From contig NZ_JBHLJR010000004.1 in assembly GCF_043677095.1 (NCBI RefSeq), forward strand, positions 124,001 through 188,000: a DNA stretch of 64,000 nucleotides. The letters are read 5' to 3'. Of this stretch, positions 31,564-41,200 are shown piece by piece (positions within the stretch are counted from its first letter, which is position 1; every line of letters begins with the position of its first letter). The notes beneath the pieces are model-generated. The model saw nothing but the letters and a program-made list of their open reading frames with translations. It had not been told where the DNA came from and did no database searches. The translations under genes and the position numbers were made by a program. The DNA is from Natronococcus roseus. Lineage in GTDB: Archaea; Halobacteriota; Halobacteria; Halobacteriales; Natrialbaceae.

Positions 31564-32886
31564 TCAGGCCTCTCGTTCGCCTTCGCTGTACTGTTCTCGA
31601 ACGAGGTGTTCGATCCCCCGGTCCTCGAGGACGTCCATCGGCGCGAGCATGTCGAGCTGGACCACGCCCGGCAGCCGACCGATCTGGACGCCGCCGGTGA
31701 ACGTACACCGCGAGCGCACCTCGCCCTCGCTCATCTCGAGCAGCTTGCCGGCTCGATCGAAGGCGTTCTCCGTCGCGTCGTTGATCGTCGCGCCCGTTCC
31801 GACGATCTGGATCGGCCCCATCTCGTCGAGCAGGTCGACGTCGTGTTCGTCGGCGAGCGCGCGTCCGGCCTCGAGTTCGTCGTCGCTGTACGGCTTGCTG
31901 ATAAACGGCAGGTCCTCCTCGTTGGGCAGGAGTAGCGGCCCGTCGATCTCGAGGCCTTTGATTACCTCGACGTCCATCCGCACCCTGCCGCTGACGTCGG
32001 TCGTGTGCAGGGAGAGCTCGCCGTCGCCCTGGTTGGCGTGGAGGTCCCCGACGTAGACGCCCGCGCCGTCGACCTTGACGGGACAGATCAGCGTCGCGCC
32101 CGCACGGACCTCGGGGATGTCCATGTGGCCGTCGGTGCGGGCCTCGAGTTCGGCCTCGCTCTCGAGTCCCCAGTCGTGGTCGGTCTCGAGGAGGAACTGG
32201 CCGAAGTCGCCCGCGTTGTGGGAGTCCGGCAGCTCCACGGACGGCGTGGTGCCGACGTTGCCGATGAAGGGCCGCAGCCGACCGAGCGTGCCCGGCATCT
32301 CCGAGGGTGCGTACAGCAGGATCGGGTGCTGGCGGGAGTTTTCTGGGATGTCCATCAGCTCCGTGGCGTCCTCGGCGAGGTCGTGTGCGGCGTCCTCGTC
32401 GACCGTGATCCCTACCGTGTGATCCTCGTCGAAGACGACGGTGTAGCCGTACTCGAAGCCGAACGAGGAGGCGTTGGCGCCGCACTCCGCACAGCGGATC
32501 GCCTCCTCGCCGGTGCCCTCGACGATCGACTCGGGCCACTCCGTCCCGCAGTCGGGACAGCGGTGGTCGACGAACGGGTCGTCGCCGAACGCCTCCGTTC
32601 GCTCGCGCATCGAGCCCGTGCTCGTCGCGAGGCTCGTTACCTCGACGTCGCGGATCGTCAGCGCGACGGCGTCGCCGACCTCGGCGTTCTCGACGCGGAT
32701 CGGCCGGGTGACCTCGTGTCCGCCCCGGAACTCGGGGGTGATCATCGGGCCCCAGCAGCCCGGCGGGGTGTAGGTCTCGATCGTCCCGCCGTCGGCCACC
32801 GTTCCCGCCCACTCCTGGTCGGGGCCGACGAGTCCGAGCGTGTACTGATCGACCGACAGCTCCTGTTGGACCTCTCGCTGTGCCAT
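31564..32886 (-). CDS. Acetamidase/formamidase family protein
   Basis: FmdA/AmdA-type amidase that hydrolyses short aliphatic amides to ammonia and acid. The 440-residue protein has the core motifs PGCWGPMITPEFRGGHEVTR, LHANQGDGELSLHTTDVSG and GTGATINDATENAFDRAG. An inserted zinc-ribbon-like stretch lies at about 102-132: CPDCGTEWPESI then CAECGANASSF. ATG at 32886 is preferred over 32904 because the usual start MAQREVQQELSVDQY begins there. No other nitrogen-metabolism genes adjoin it. Confidence 0.88.
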   Translation of the reverse strand: MAQREVQQELSVDQYTLGLVGPDQEWAGTVADGGTIETYTPPGCWGPMITPEFRGGHEVTRPIRVENAEVGDAVALTIRDVEVTSLATSTGSMRERTEAFGDDPFVDHRCPDCGTEWPESIVEGTGEEAIRCAECGANASSFGFEYGYTVVFDEDHTVGITVDEDAAHDLAEDATELMDIPENSRQHPILLYAPSEMPGTLGRLRPFIGNVGTTPSVELPDSHNAGDFGQFLLETDHDWGLESEAELEARTDGHMDIPEVRAGATLICPVKVDGAGVYVGDLHANQGDGELSLHTTDVSGRVRMDVEVIKGLEIDGPLLLPNEEDLPFISKPYSDDELEAGRALADEHDVDLLDEMGPIQIVGTGATINDATENAFDRAGKLLEMSEGEVRSRCTFTGGVQIGRLPGVVQLDMLAPMDVLEDRGIEHLVREQYSEGEREA

Positions 32887-33121
32887 TGTGCGTGAGAGTA
32901 TCACCCGGATCGTGATAAACGATTCAGTAACACGGACGTCAGCCGACTCCGGTCGACTGAGGTCGTTACGACCGACCGAGGACGGACGCGGCGACTCGAG
33001 CCACCTCGTTCGCGGCGCTTCGACGAGTCGAGGGTCGGCCCGGAAGTGGCGATACCACCCCCGTCCGCCCCTTGCATTTGAGGGCAGAACCCCGACACGG
33101 TTCAGCGTTCAACGGCCATTC

Positions 33122-33529
33122 ATGCAGGAAAACGAGTTCTACAAGCTCGTACAGGAAGCGAGCCACCTCGAGACGATCGACCGCGCACAGGTCGCGAGCG
33201 AGGCCGTCCTCGAGACGCTGGGCGAGACCCTGACGGGCGGCGAGGCCGAGGACGTCGCCGCCCAGCTTCCCTCGGAGCTGGCGTCGATCGTCGAGGACGC
33301 CGACCACGACGGCGCCGGCTACGATCGCGAGGCGTTCGTCGATCGCGTCGGCGACCACCTCCAGGGGACCGAGGTCGAAGGCGACGACGCCGAGCAGTTC
33401 GCCGACGGGGTCACCGACGCGATTGCGGCCACGCTCACGCAGGGTGAACTCCAGGACCTGAAGTCCCAGCTCGACGGCGATCTCCACCCGCTGTTCGAGG
33501 GCGTGGCGGTCGACCCCGAAGACGTCTGA
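33122..33529 (+). CDS. DUF2267-type hypothetical protein
   Basis: The protein has 135 residues. An all-helical acidic fold with the repeated pattern AVLETLGETLTGGEAEDVAAQLPSEL and AIAATLTQGELQDLKSQL is characteristic of DUF2267 proteins. No signal or membrane segments. ATG at 33122 gives the canonical start MQENEFYKLVQEASHLE. Function is not established. It precedes a small zinc-finger gene by 71 bases, on the same strand. Confidence 0.82.
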   Translation: MQENEFYKLVQEASHLETIDRAQVASEAVLETLGETLTGGEAEDVAAQLPSELASIVEDADHDGAGYDREAFVDRVGDHLQGTEVEGDDAEQFADGVTDAIAATLTQGELQDLKSQLDGDLHPLFEGVAVDPEDV

Positions 33530-33600
33530 GTCCTCGTATCGGCCGGACGATACCGCCGCAACAGGATCGTTCAAGTAGCTGCATCCTATTTTGAGGATCG

Positions 33601-33771
33601 ATGACTGGTTCGAGCGACGAAGACGCGCCGGCGTGTCAGGCCTGCGAGGATCCGGTAACGGAAAACGGCGAGCGTCGGGTCGTGAGCATCGTCGAGAACG
33701 GCGAGGCCGTCCACTACGAGTTCTGTAGCGTCGACTGTCGCGAGTCCTGGGACGGACTGGGGTCGCGCTAG
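33601..33771 (+). CDS. Small CxxC zinc-finger protein
   Basis: A 56-residue protein whose sequence contains CQAC (12-15) and FCSVDC (41-46), giving a four-Cys zinc site of the TRASH/haloarchaeal small zinc-finger type, with EFCSVDCRESW at the end. A TATA-like CCTATTTTGA lies just upstream. Its stop codon shares the palindrome CTAG (33768-33771) with the stop of the convergent purU gene. Confidence 0.75.
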   Translation: MTGSSDEDAPACQACEDPVTENGERRVVSIVENGEAVHYEFCSVDCRESWDGLGSR

Positions 33772-34781
33772 CTCGCCGGCGGTTCCGGCTCTGTCTCCCG
33801 TTCCGTGTCGTCTTCGTCGTTCTCTCCTGATGCTTTCGCGTCGTCGACGCTGCCGACGAGCCCGTCGACCGGTCGATCCGGGGTGAATTCGTCCATCTCG
33901 TCGGGCAGCCCCAGCTGGTAGTCGCGCTCGCTCTCGCGGACGCTCGTCCGGCCGCGGTGGACCGAGACGTCACCGTTCAGGTGGAGCCGCACCGCCTCGA
34001 GCAAGGCGTCGGCCTCGAGGGGCTGGCCCCGCCGCTTGAGCTCCGCGAGGTCGGCGTCATCGGGGACGTCGAACGCGCGCTGGGTGATGATCGGTCCCTG
34101 ATCGAGATCCGTGGTGACGTAGTGGGCGGTGACGCCCGCGACCCGGACGCCCTCCTCGAGGGCCTGGCGGTAGGCCTCGGCGCCGGGGAAGGCCGGCAGC
34201 AGCGAGGGGTGGACGTTGATGATCCGGTCCTCGTAGCGGAAGACGACGTTCGGGCTGAGGATGCGCATGTACCGCGCGAGGACGATCAGGTCGGCGTCGT
34301 ACTCCGCCAACAGCTCGAGCAGCCGTTCCTCGTTTTGTTGGCCGCTCTCGGTACCGATGTCGTGGAAGGGGACGTCGTAGCGCTCGGCGAGGGGCTCGAG
34401 GTCGTCGTGGTTCCCGATGACGACTCCGATGTCGGCGCCGAGTTCGTCGTTCGCCCAGGCCTCGAACAGCGCCTCGAGACAGTGGCTCTCGCTGGTTCCC
34501 AGCACGGCGATCCGCTGGGTCTCGCGGTCGGCGGGAAACCGGACCTGGACGTCGAGCCCGAGGTCCTCGCCGAGCTCGCGAAGGTCGTTTCGTAGCGTTG
34601 CCTCGGTACAGACCATCTCAGCGGTGTCGACGTCGAGGTTCATCCGGAAGACCCCGTCCCGAACCGCCTGGTCTATGTCCTCGATGTTCGCTCCGCGCTC
34701 GAACAGGAGGCTGGTCACGCGGGCGACCAGTCCGGTGTCGTCGTCTCCGACGACGGTGATCTCTGTCAGGTCGGTCGTCAT
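33768..34781 (-). CDS. purU: Formyltetrahydrofolate deformylase-like protein
   Basis: PurU releases formate from 10-formyl-tetrahydrofolate and can supply formate for purine synthesis. The 337-residue protein has an N-terminal ACT domain (about 3-80, VVGDDDTGLVARVTSLLFER) and a formyltransferase domain with the catalytic triad N, H, D in NVHPSLLPAFPG (about 192) and TTDLDQGPI (about 225). The C-terminal 60 residues are an acidic extension beyond normal PurU length. The start at 34781 begins MTTDLTEITVVGDDDTG. Confidence 0.88.
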   Translation of the reverse strand: MTTDLTEITVVGDDDTGLVARVTSLLFERGANIEDIDQAVRDGVFRMNLDVDTAEMVCTEATLRNDLRELGEDLGLDVQVRFPADRETQRIAVLGTSESHCLEALFEAWANDELGADIGVVIGNHDDLEPLAERYDVPFHDIGTESGQQNEERLLELLAEYDADLIVLARYMRILSPNVVFRYEDRIINVHPSLLPAFPGAEAYRQALEEGVRVAGVTAHYVTTDLDQGPIITQRAFDVPDDADLAELKRRGQPLEADALLEAVRLHLNGDVSVHRGRTSVRESERDYQLGLPDEMDEFTPDRPVDGLVGSVDDAKASGENDEDDTERETEPEPPAS

Positions 34782-34960
34782 CGCGGCCACCTCCGCTCGA
34801 GCGGTCGTCGAGTCATCAGTACCGGTTCCAGTTACCGGTCGGCTAAAAGCTCCGCGGATCGCCGCTCCACGGGCCGAGTTTAATACTCGAGACCGCTCAG
34901 ACGGCATAGATTAGTAATCTAGCAGATGAAATTATTAGCGTGGGACGATCACCGGTCGGT

Positions 34961-36143
34961 ATGAACGACTCACTCGAGGTCGCGATCGTCGGCGCCGGGC
35001 CGGCCGGAATCGGGACCGCCGTCGCGCTCGAGCGCCTCGACGTCGACTACGGCGTCCTCGAACGCGACCGCATCGGCGCCTCCTTCCGGAACTGGCCCGA
35101 CGAGATGCGACTGCTGACGCCGTCGTTTCCGGCCAACGCCTTCGGCGTTCGGGGTCTGAACGCCGACGACGATCGACACCTCGCCCGCGCTGTCGCTGGA
35201 CTGCGAACACCCCACGAGCGAGCAGTACGCCGAGTACCTCGAGGCGGTCGCCGAGTTCCACGAACTCCCCGTCGAGACGGGCGTCGACGTCGAGTCGGTC
35301 GTCCCTCGGCGGGGCGGAGAAACTGAGGGGTTCGTCCTCGAGACCGACGACGGCCCGATCCGAACTCGGACCTGCGTGCTGGCGATCGGACGCGGCGGAC
35401 GGTACCGAACTCCCGATTGGGCGAACGGCGTCGACGGGATCACCCACGTCCGGGACGGGTTCGACCCCGACCGTCGGGCCGAGGAGACGGTCGTCGTCGG
35501 AGGTGGGGTTACCGCGGCCCAGCTGGCGACCTGCCTCGCCGACCGGGAACCCGTGACGCTGCTCTCCAGACGCGACCTCGAGGAGGCGGCCATCGAGGCC
35601 GACCCTCGCTGGATCAACTGGTCGCACGTCGAGCGACGCCTCCACCGTCACCCGCCCGGTTCGCGGAACCGTCTCGAGGTCGTCCGGGAGGCGCGAAACG
35701 ACGCCACCGTTCCGCCGACACTGCTCGATCGGCTCGAGTCGGCGGCAGCCGACGGGGATCTGCGAACCCGGATCGGCGAGGTCGAGTCGGCCCGCGCGGT
35801 CGACGGCAGCGTGCGACTGCTGCTCGAGGACGGCGGCTGCTGTTCGGCCGAACGCGCCGTCCTTGCGACCGGCTTCGACCCGGTGTTCGACCACCCGTTC
35901 GTCGACCGGGTCGCCGAGGAGCTGGAGCTCGAGCGCGGCTACCGAGGGATGCCGATGCTCGAGGACGAGACGCTGGCGTGGCGCCGTCCCGACGGCACCC
36001 GATCCCCGGTGTTCGTCACCGGCGCGCTGGCTGCCGGGACCGTCGGCCCGTTCGCGGGGAACGTCGCCGGCGCACGGCGGGCGGCCGATCGGCTGGTCGA
36101 ACCGATCTCGAGTCACGGAAAACCGATGAAGCCGGCCAACTGA
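34961..36143 (+). pseudogene. FAD/NAD(P)-binding oxidoreductase, frameshifted
   Basis: Flavoprotein of the CzcO/thioredoxin-reductase-like class. The first part, from ATG 34961, has the FAD motif VAIVGAGPAGIGTAVALERL and SFRNWPDEMRLLTPSFPANA. The reading frame then shifts by one base near 35165-35169, inside the repeat GCCGACGACGATC. From about 35169 the other frame continues unbroken to 36143, with the NAD(P) motif TVVVGGGVTAAQLATCLADR and ATGFDPVFDH. One extra base explains the break. It may be a true lesion, a programmed shift or a sequencing error. Confidence 0.8.
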
Positions 36144-36500
36144 CTTGTGTGACCGCGAGACCGGGGTCGTAATTCTCGAGCGACTGTCCGTACACCGTTT
36201 TGTCTCCCGTTCGATGCTGCACACTCTGGAGCTACTGGCGCGAGCACGTGACGAGCTGGGCGGACTGACGGGTTCCGGTCACCGGGGCCGGGCGACCGCC
36301 GGATTCCGCCCGTACCGTAGCCGCGGACTCCTGCAGGCAACGGCGCTCGGACGCAATGCCGCCGCACCTCGCCGAAGATGCGACGGCGGGTAACGATCGA
36401 ATCGGTTTCGCTGTCGGACGGTTGGGGGCGGTGAACGACACCTCCGACCGCCTACGAAAGTTTATACGACCGTAGCCATCTAGTCTCGATTAGGATACGA
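36144..36500. promoter_or_regulatory. Intergenic region with UspA promoter
   Basis: No gene is visible. A TATA-like AGTTTATAC lies at 36459-36467, which predicts a transcript start near 36492 and a leader of about 10 bases before the UspA start at 36501. Confidence 0.5.
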
Positions 36501-36953
36501 ATGAGCGATAATGTCGTAGTTATGCCCACGGATGGGAGCGAGCACGCCGAGAGTGCGGCAGAAACCGGATTCGGGATCGCCGAGAAGACGGGGGCGGCCG
36601 TTCACGCCCTCTCGGTCGGGGACAAAAGCCTCACGCACATCTCCTCGGTCGGCGGTCCGCCTCCGAAAACGACGGAGGACGTCGCCGAGATAGCGGCCGA
36701 GTGGGCCGACGAACTCGCCGACGATGCGAAGGCCTACGGACTCGAGGCCGAAGCGGTTGTCCGAACCGGGACCCCCGCCCGGGAGATCGCCGACTACGCC
36801 GACGAGGTCGACGCCGAGATGATCGTGATGGGAACGGCAGGTCGCGGCGGTTTCGAGCGAATGGTCGTCGGCAGCGTCACGGACAAAGTCGTTCGAACTG
36901 CACCGGTCCCCGTCGTTACCGTCCGACCCGACGGAACGGTCGACGCTGCCTGA
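36501..36953 (+). CDS. Universal stress protein UspA family
   Basis: The 150-residue single-domain protein starts MSDNVVVMPTDGSEHAESAA and has the ATP-binding loop MGTAGRGGFERMVVGSVTDK (G-2x-G-9x-G-S type, about 117-136), so it belongs to the ATP-binding branch. Cytoplasmic. Stress signal is not known. A clear TATA box lies upstream and it precedes purS by over 200 bases, so it is its own unit. Confidence 0.9.
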   Translation: MSDNVVVMPTDGSEHAESAAETGFGIAEKTGAAVHALSVGDKSLTHISSVGGPPPKTTEDVAEIAAEWADELADDAKAYGLEAEAVVRTGTPAREIADYADEVDAEMIVMGTAGRGGFERMVVGSVTDKVVRTAPVPVVTVRPDGTVDAA

Positions 36954-37169
36954 GTGTCGAACGGGAACGGATTCGACCCGCATCGGGCCCTCGTCCGTAC
37001 ACTTGTCTCCGGGTCGCGACGCCGCGAGACGCCGGAATCGAGCGCCGTCGATCGCTGACTCGCGTCGCGGAGCCGGACGGCGCTCGACCCGACTCCCTCA
37101 GTATCCACAAACGTGGATTTCGAACCGAACCCGAAAGCGTTTTTGAGCACGGTTACGGGGTATCAGATA

Positions 37170-37421
37170 ATGACGGCCTACACCGCGACGGTGACGGTTC
37201 GACTCAAACGCGGCGTCCTCGACCCCGAGGCCGAGACCACGAAACAGGCCCTCGAGCGGCTGGGCTTCGAACTCGAGGCGCTGCGCTCGGCCGACCGCTT
37301 CGAGATCGACCTCGAGGCCGACTCCGCCGACGGCGCCCGCGAGCGCGCCGACGAGATGGCCGAACGACTGCTCGCGAACCCGACCATCCACGACTACGAC
37401 GTGGAGGTCGACGAGCGGTAG
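37170..37421 (+). CDS. purS: Phosphoribosylformylglycinamidine synthase subunit PurS
   Basis: Small subunit that bridges PurL and PurQ, channelling ammonia in the FGAM synthase. The 83-residue protein has the PurS pattern TVRLKRGVLDPEAETTKQAL with the LGFELEALRSADRFEID region. The start is ATG 37170. The gene is followed 59 bases later by purQ. PurL is not in this window. Confidence 0.93.
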   Translation: MTAYTATVTVRLKRGVLDPEAETTKQALERLGFELEALRSADRFEIDLEADSADGARERADEMAERLLANPTIHDYDVEVDER

Positions 37422-37480
37422 ATGACGGTATCGATCACGACGATCGAGACCGTCGGTCGCAACACCGCGGGGTGGCGACT

Positions 37481-38173
37481 GTGACGGTATCGATCGTCCG
37501 ATTCGGCGGCTCGAACTGCGACCGCGACGCCGAGCGAGCCCTCGAGCACCTCGGTATCGACGCCGAGATCGTCTGGCACGAGGACGGCCTGCCAGCCGAG
37601 ACGTCGGGGATCGTTCTGCCGGGCGGGTTCTCCTACGGCGACTACCTGCGCGCCGGCGCGATGGCCGCGCGCTCGCCGATCATGGCCGAGGTCCGCGAGG
37701 CGGCTGCCGACGGCGTTCCGGTGCTGGGAATCTGCAACGGCGCCCAGGTAGGCTGCGAGTCCGGACTGACCGAGGGCGCGTTTACCACCAACGAGAGCGC
37801 CCGGTTCCAGTGCGAGCCCGTCCACCTCCGGGTCGAGCGCGCCGACACGCCCTGGACGGCCGCCTACGAGGAAGGCGACGTGATCGAGGTACCGATCGCC
37901 CACGGCGAGGGACGCTACGAGATCGGCGACGACCGACTGGCGGCGCTCGAGGCCGACGATCGCATCCTCTTTCGGTACTGCGACGCTGACGGCGCGGTCG
38001 ACGGCGACGCGAACCCCAACGGATCGAAGGCGGCGGTCGCCGGCCTGCTCGGCGAGCGCGAGACGGTCGCGGTGTTGATGCCCCATCCCGAGCGCGCCAC
38101 GCTGCCGGACGTCGGCCCGACCGACGGACAGGGGATCCTTCGCGGGTTCGAGTCGGTAGCCGGCGATCTCTAA
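37481..38173 (+). CDS. purQ: Phosphoribosylformylglycinamidine synthase subunit PurQ (glutaminase)
   Basis: Class I glutaminase that delivers ammonia to FGAM synthase. The 230-residue protein shows the nucleophile C85 in VLGICNGAQVG, with His and Glu in MPHPERATLPD near the end. The start is GTG at 37481 (MTVSIVRFGGSNCDRD). An ATG at 37422, sitting right after the purS stop, starts an almost identical string but runs to a stop after 20 codons. Confidence 0.93.
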   Translation: MTVSIVRFGGSNCDRDAERALEHLGIDAEIVWHEDGLPAETSGIVLPGGFSYGDYLRAGAMAARSPIMAEVREAAADGVPVLGICNGAQVGCESGLTEGAFTTNESARFQCEPVHLRVERADTPWTAAYEEGDVIEVPIAHGEGRYEIGDDRLAALEADDRILFRYCDADGAVDGDANPNGSKAAVAGLLGERETVAVLMPHPERATLPDVGPTDGQGILRGFESVAGDL

Positions 38174-38184
38174 GCGCGGCCGAC

Positions 38185-38193
38185 ATATTTATT
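38185..38193 (+). promoter_or_regulatory. TATA box for the large sensor kinase
   Basis: ATATTTATT about 100 bases upstream of the ATG at 38292. A transcript would begin near 38215, leaving a leader of about 75 bases. A GTG at 38205 is too near the box to be the start of a leaderless transcript. Confidence 0.45.
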
Positions 38194-38291
38194 CCGTTAC
38201 CTGTGTGATTTCAGCACAGTTAGTCGAACGTGTCGGCCGGTCCGTCCGGAGCGGGCGGGCGGACGATTCCGACTATCGCCGAGAACGGGCT

Positions 38292-41200
38292 ATGGATACG
38301 GCAACGCGCGTCGTCTGTGTCGGGTCGGACGTTCCGCCGAACGTCGACGGCGTCTTCGACGAGGTCGTCGAGACGCTCGCGGACTGCCTGGCGGAACTCG
38401 AGAGCGCCGACTGCGTCGTGGCGACCGATACCGTCCCCGACGCGAGCTGTGCCGAACTCTGCTCGCAGGTCCGGGGCCGCCGACCCGACCTTCCGCTGGT
38501 GGTCTTTCCGTCGAGCGGCAGCGAGGAGCTAGCTGGCGAGGTAATCGCGGCCGGCGCCGACGGTTACGTGCCCCAGTCCCAGGGCCTCGAGACGCTTCGC
38601 TCGCGCCTCGCGGCGTTGCTTTCCGATTCCGATTCGCGGTCGGACGGACACTCGAGCCGGTTCGAGCTGCTCGTCGAACAGTCCCCGCTCGCGATCATCG
38701 AGTGGAACCGGTCGTTCGAGGCGATCAGCTGGAACCCCGCCGCGACGAAGCTGTTCGGCTACGATCGAACGGAGGCGCTCGGCACGTCGGCGTTCGAGCT
38801 GGTCGTCGGCGAACACGATCGGGCCGACGTCGCGACCCAGTGGGAGTTCCTCGTCGGGGCCGACCTCGAGGAGTCGTCCCGAACCGTCACCCGAAACGTT
38901 CGCAAGGACGGCACCGAGGTCACCTGCGAGTGGGTCAACGCGCCGCTGATCGAGGACGGCGAGGTCGTTCGCGTGCTCTCCTTTGCCCGCGACATCACCG
39001 ACGATCTCGAGCGGGCGAACGCCCTCGAGGCGCTCCAGGAGACGACGCGCCGGCTCGTGGGTGCGTCCTCGTCCGAGACGATCGCCGAGATCGTCATGGA
39101 CGCGACCGGAAGCGTCCTCGATCGGTCGCTGGCCGGTGTCTGGTTCGCCGACGAGGACGACGACCCCCTCGAACTCGCGACGACGGCCTCGCGGCTGGCC
39201 GACGCCAGCGTCGATCGAACCCCGATCGGTCCCGGAGACGGCTTCCTCCGGGAGGTCTACGAGCGAGGGGAACCGATGGTAGTCGAGGACGCCTCGACCG
39301 AACGGCTTCCGTACTACCTCGAGTTCCCCCTCGGGAACGCGATCGTCTACCCGCTGGGCGAGCACGGCGTGCTGTCTGTCTGTTCGGTCGCGGGACGCGA
39401 ACTCGAGGCCATCGACATGAACCTAATTCGGGTGCTCGCCGCGACCGCCGAGGCCGCCCTCGACCGGACGGCGCGTCAGCGGGAACTCGAGCGCGCGAAG
39501 ACGATCGTCGATGCCGTCGGCGACGGCGTGTACGCGACCGACCGGGAGGGACGGTTCGTCACCGTCAATGACATGCTCGCGTCGATAACCGGCTACAATC
39601 GGGAGACGCTCGTCGGCGACCACTTCTCGACGGTGCTGACCGCCGAGAGCGCCGATCGAGTCCGAAACCAAGTCGACGCCCTCGAGCCCGGAACCGAAGA
39701 TGCCGCGACCTACGAGCTGACCGTGCTGACCGAGTCGGGGGAACGAATCCCCTGTGAGTCCACCACGCGGCTGCTGTGTTCGGGCGGCGACATCGAGGGC
39801 TCGGTCGGGGTCGTCCGCGACGTCAGCGACCGCAAACGAATGGAGCGTGAACTTCGGGAGCGCCGGGCGAAGATCGAGAACCTGCACGAGGTTGCCTCCC
39901 GACTGGACGACTGTCGTCGTCCCGAGGAGATCTACGAGCTGATCGTCGAGACGGCAGAGGACGTCCTCGAGTTCGACGTCTGCGTCGTCGACCGGGCGGT
40001 CGGCGACTCGCTCGTGAAGGTCGCCCTCTCCTCACACCTCGACGACGCGGATTACGTCGATCGGATACCGATCGATACCGGGATCGCGGGGAAGACCTAC
40101 CGAGACGGCCGAACGTACCGAATCGACGACGTCGAGCGCCGCGAGGAGGCGGCGGCGGACGCCGGCGCCTACGCGTCTGTGTTGAGCGCCCCGATCGGCG
40201 ACCACGGCGTCTTCCAGGCGGCCTCGCGGACGCCGAGCGCGTTCGACAGCCACGATGAGGAGTTGGTGGAGTTGCTGCTCTGCCACGTTACCGACAGGCT
40301 GGATCAGCTCGAGTCGGAGTCGGTGCTCAGGGCCGAACGCGATCGGTTCGCGGCGCTGTTCGAGAACGTTCCGGACGCCGTCGCGAGCGTCCGACACCGA
40401 GGCGGCGAGCCGATTGTCGAGGCGGTCAACCCCGCGTTCGAGCGGACGTTCGGCTACGACGAGGCGGAGCTGGTCGGCGAGTCGCTCGACGCACGCATCG
40501 TCCCGTTCGAGGACCGCGACGCGGCGGAGGCGATCAACCGGTGCAGCGACGACGGGTCGGTCGTCGAGGCCGAGGTGAGACGCCGAACCGCGGACGGCTT
40601 CCGCGAGTTCATGCTGCGGCTCGTCCCGATCGAGCTCGGCGAGACCGAGAGCCGATCGTTCGCGCTCTACACCGACGTCACCGAGCAGAAGCGACGACGA
40701 AAGCGCCTCGAGATCTTGAACCGAGTGCTGCGACACGACCTGCGAAACGGGATGAACGTGATCGACGGCTGTGCCGACCTGCTCGCGGATCGGGTCGACG
40801 GGGAGGCCGCGGCATGCGTTGAGACGATCCGCGAGCGGGCGAACGAACTCACCTCGCTGGCCGAGAAGTCGAGAACCGTCGAACGGACGCTCAACCGGGA
40901 CGGCGCCGACACCCGGCCGATCGACGTCGCCGCGCTCGCCGAACGAGCGACGACACGACTCGAGAACGACGATCCGAGCGTCGAAATCGAGCGCTCGATA
41001 CCGGATCGGGCCCCGGTTTCCGGAGGGGAGTACCTGGAGACGGCGTTCGAACAGCTCCTCGAGAACGCGGTCGAACACCACGACGGCGATCCCTCGATCG
41101 AGGTCACGGTTCGCGATCGGCCGGCGGAGGACCTGGTCACGCTGTCGGTCGCCGACGATGGCCCCGGTATTCCACCCGGGGAGCGGGAACTGCTCCGGGA

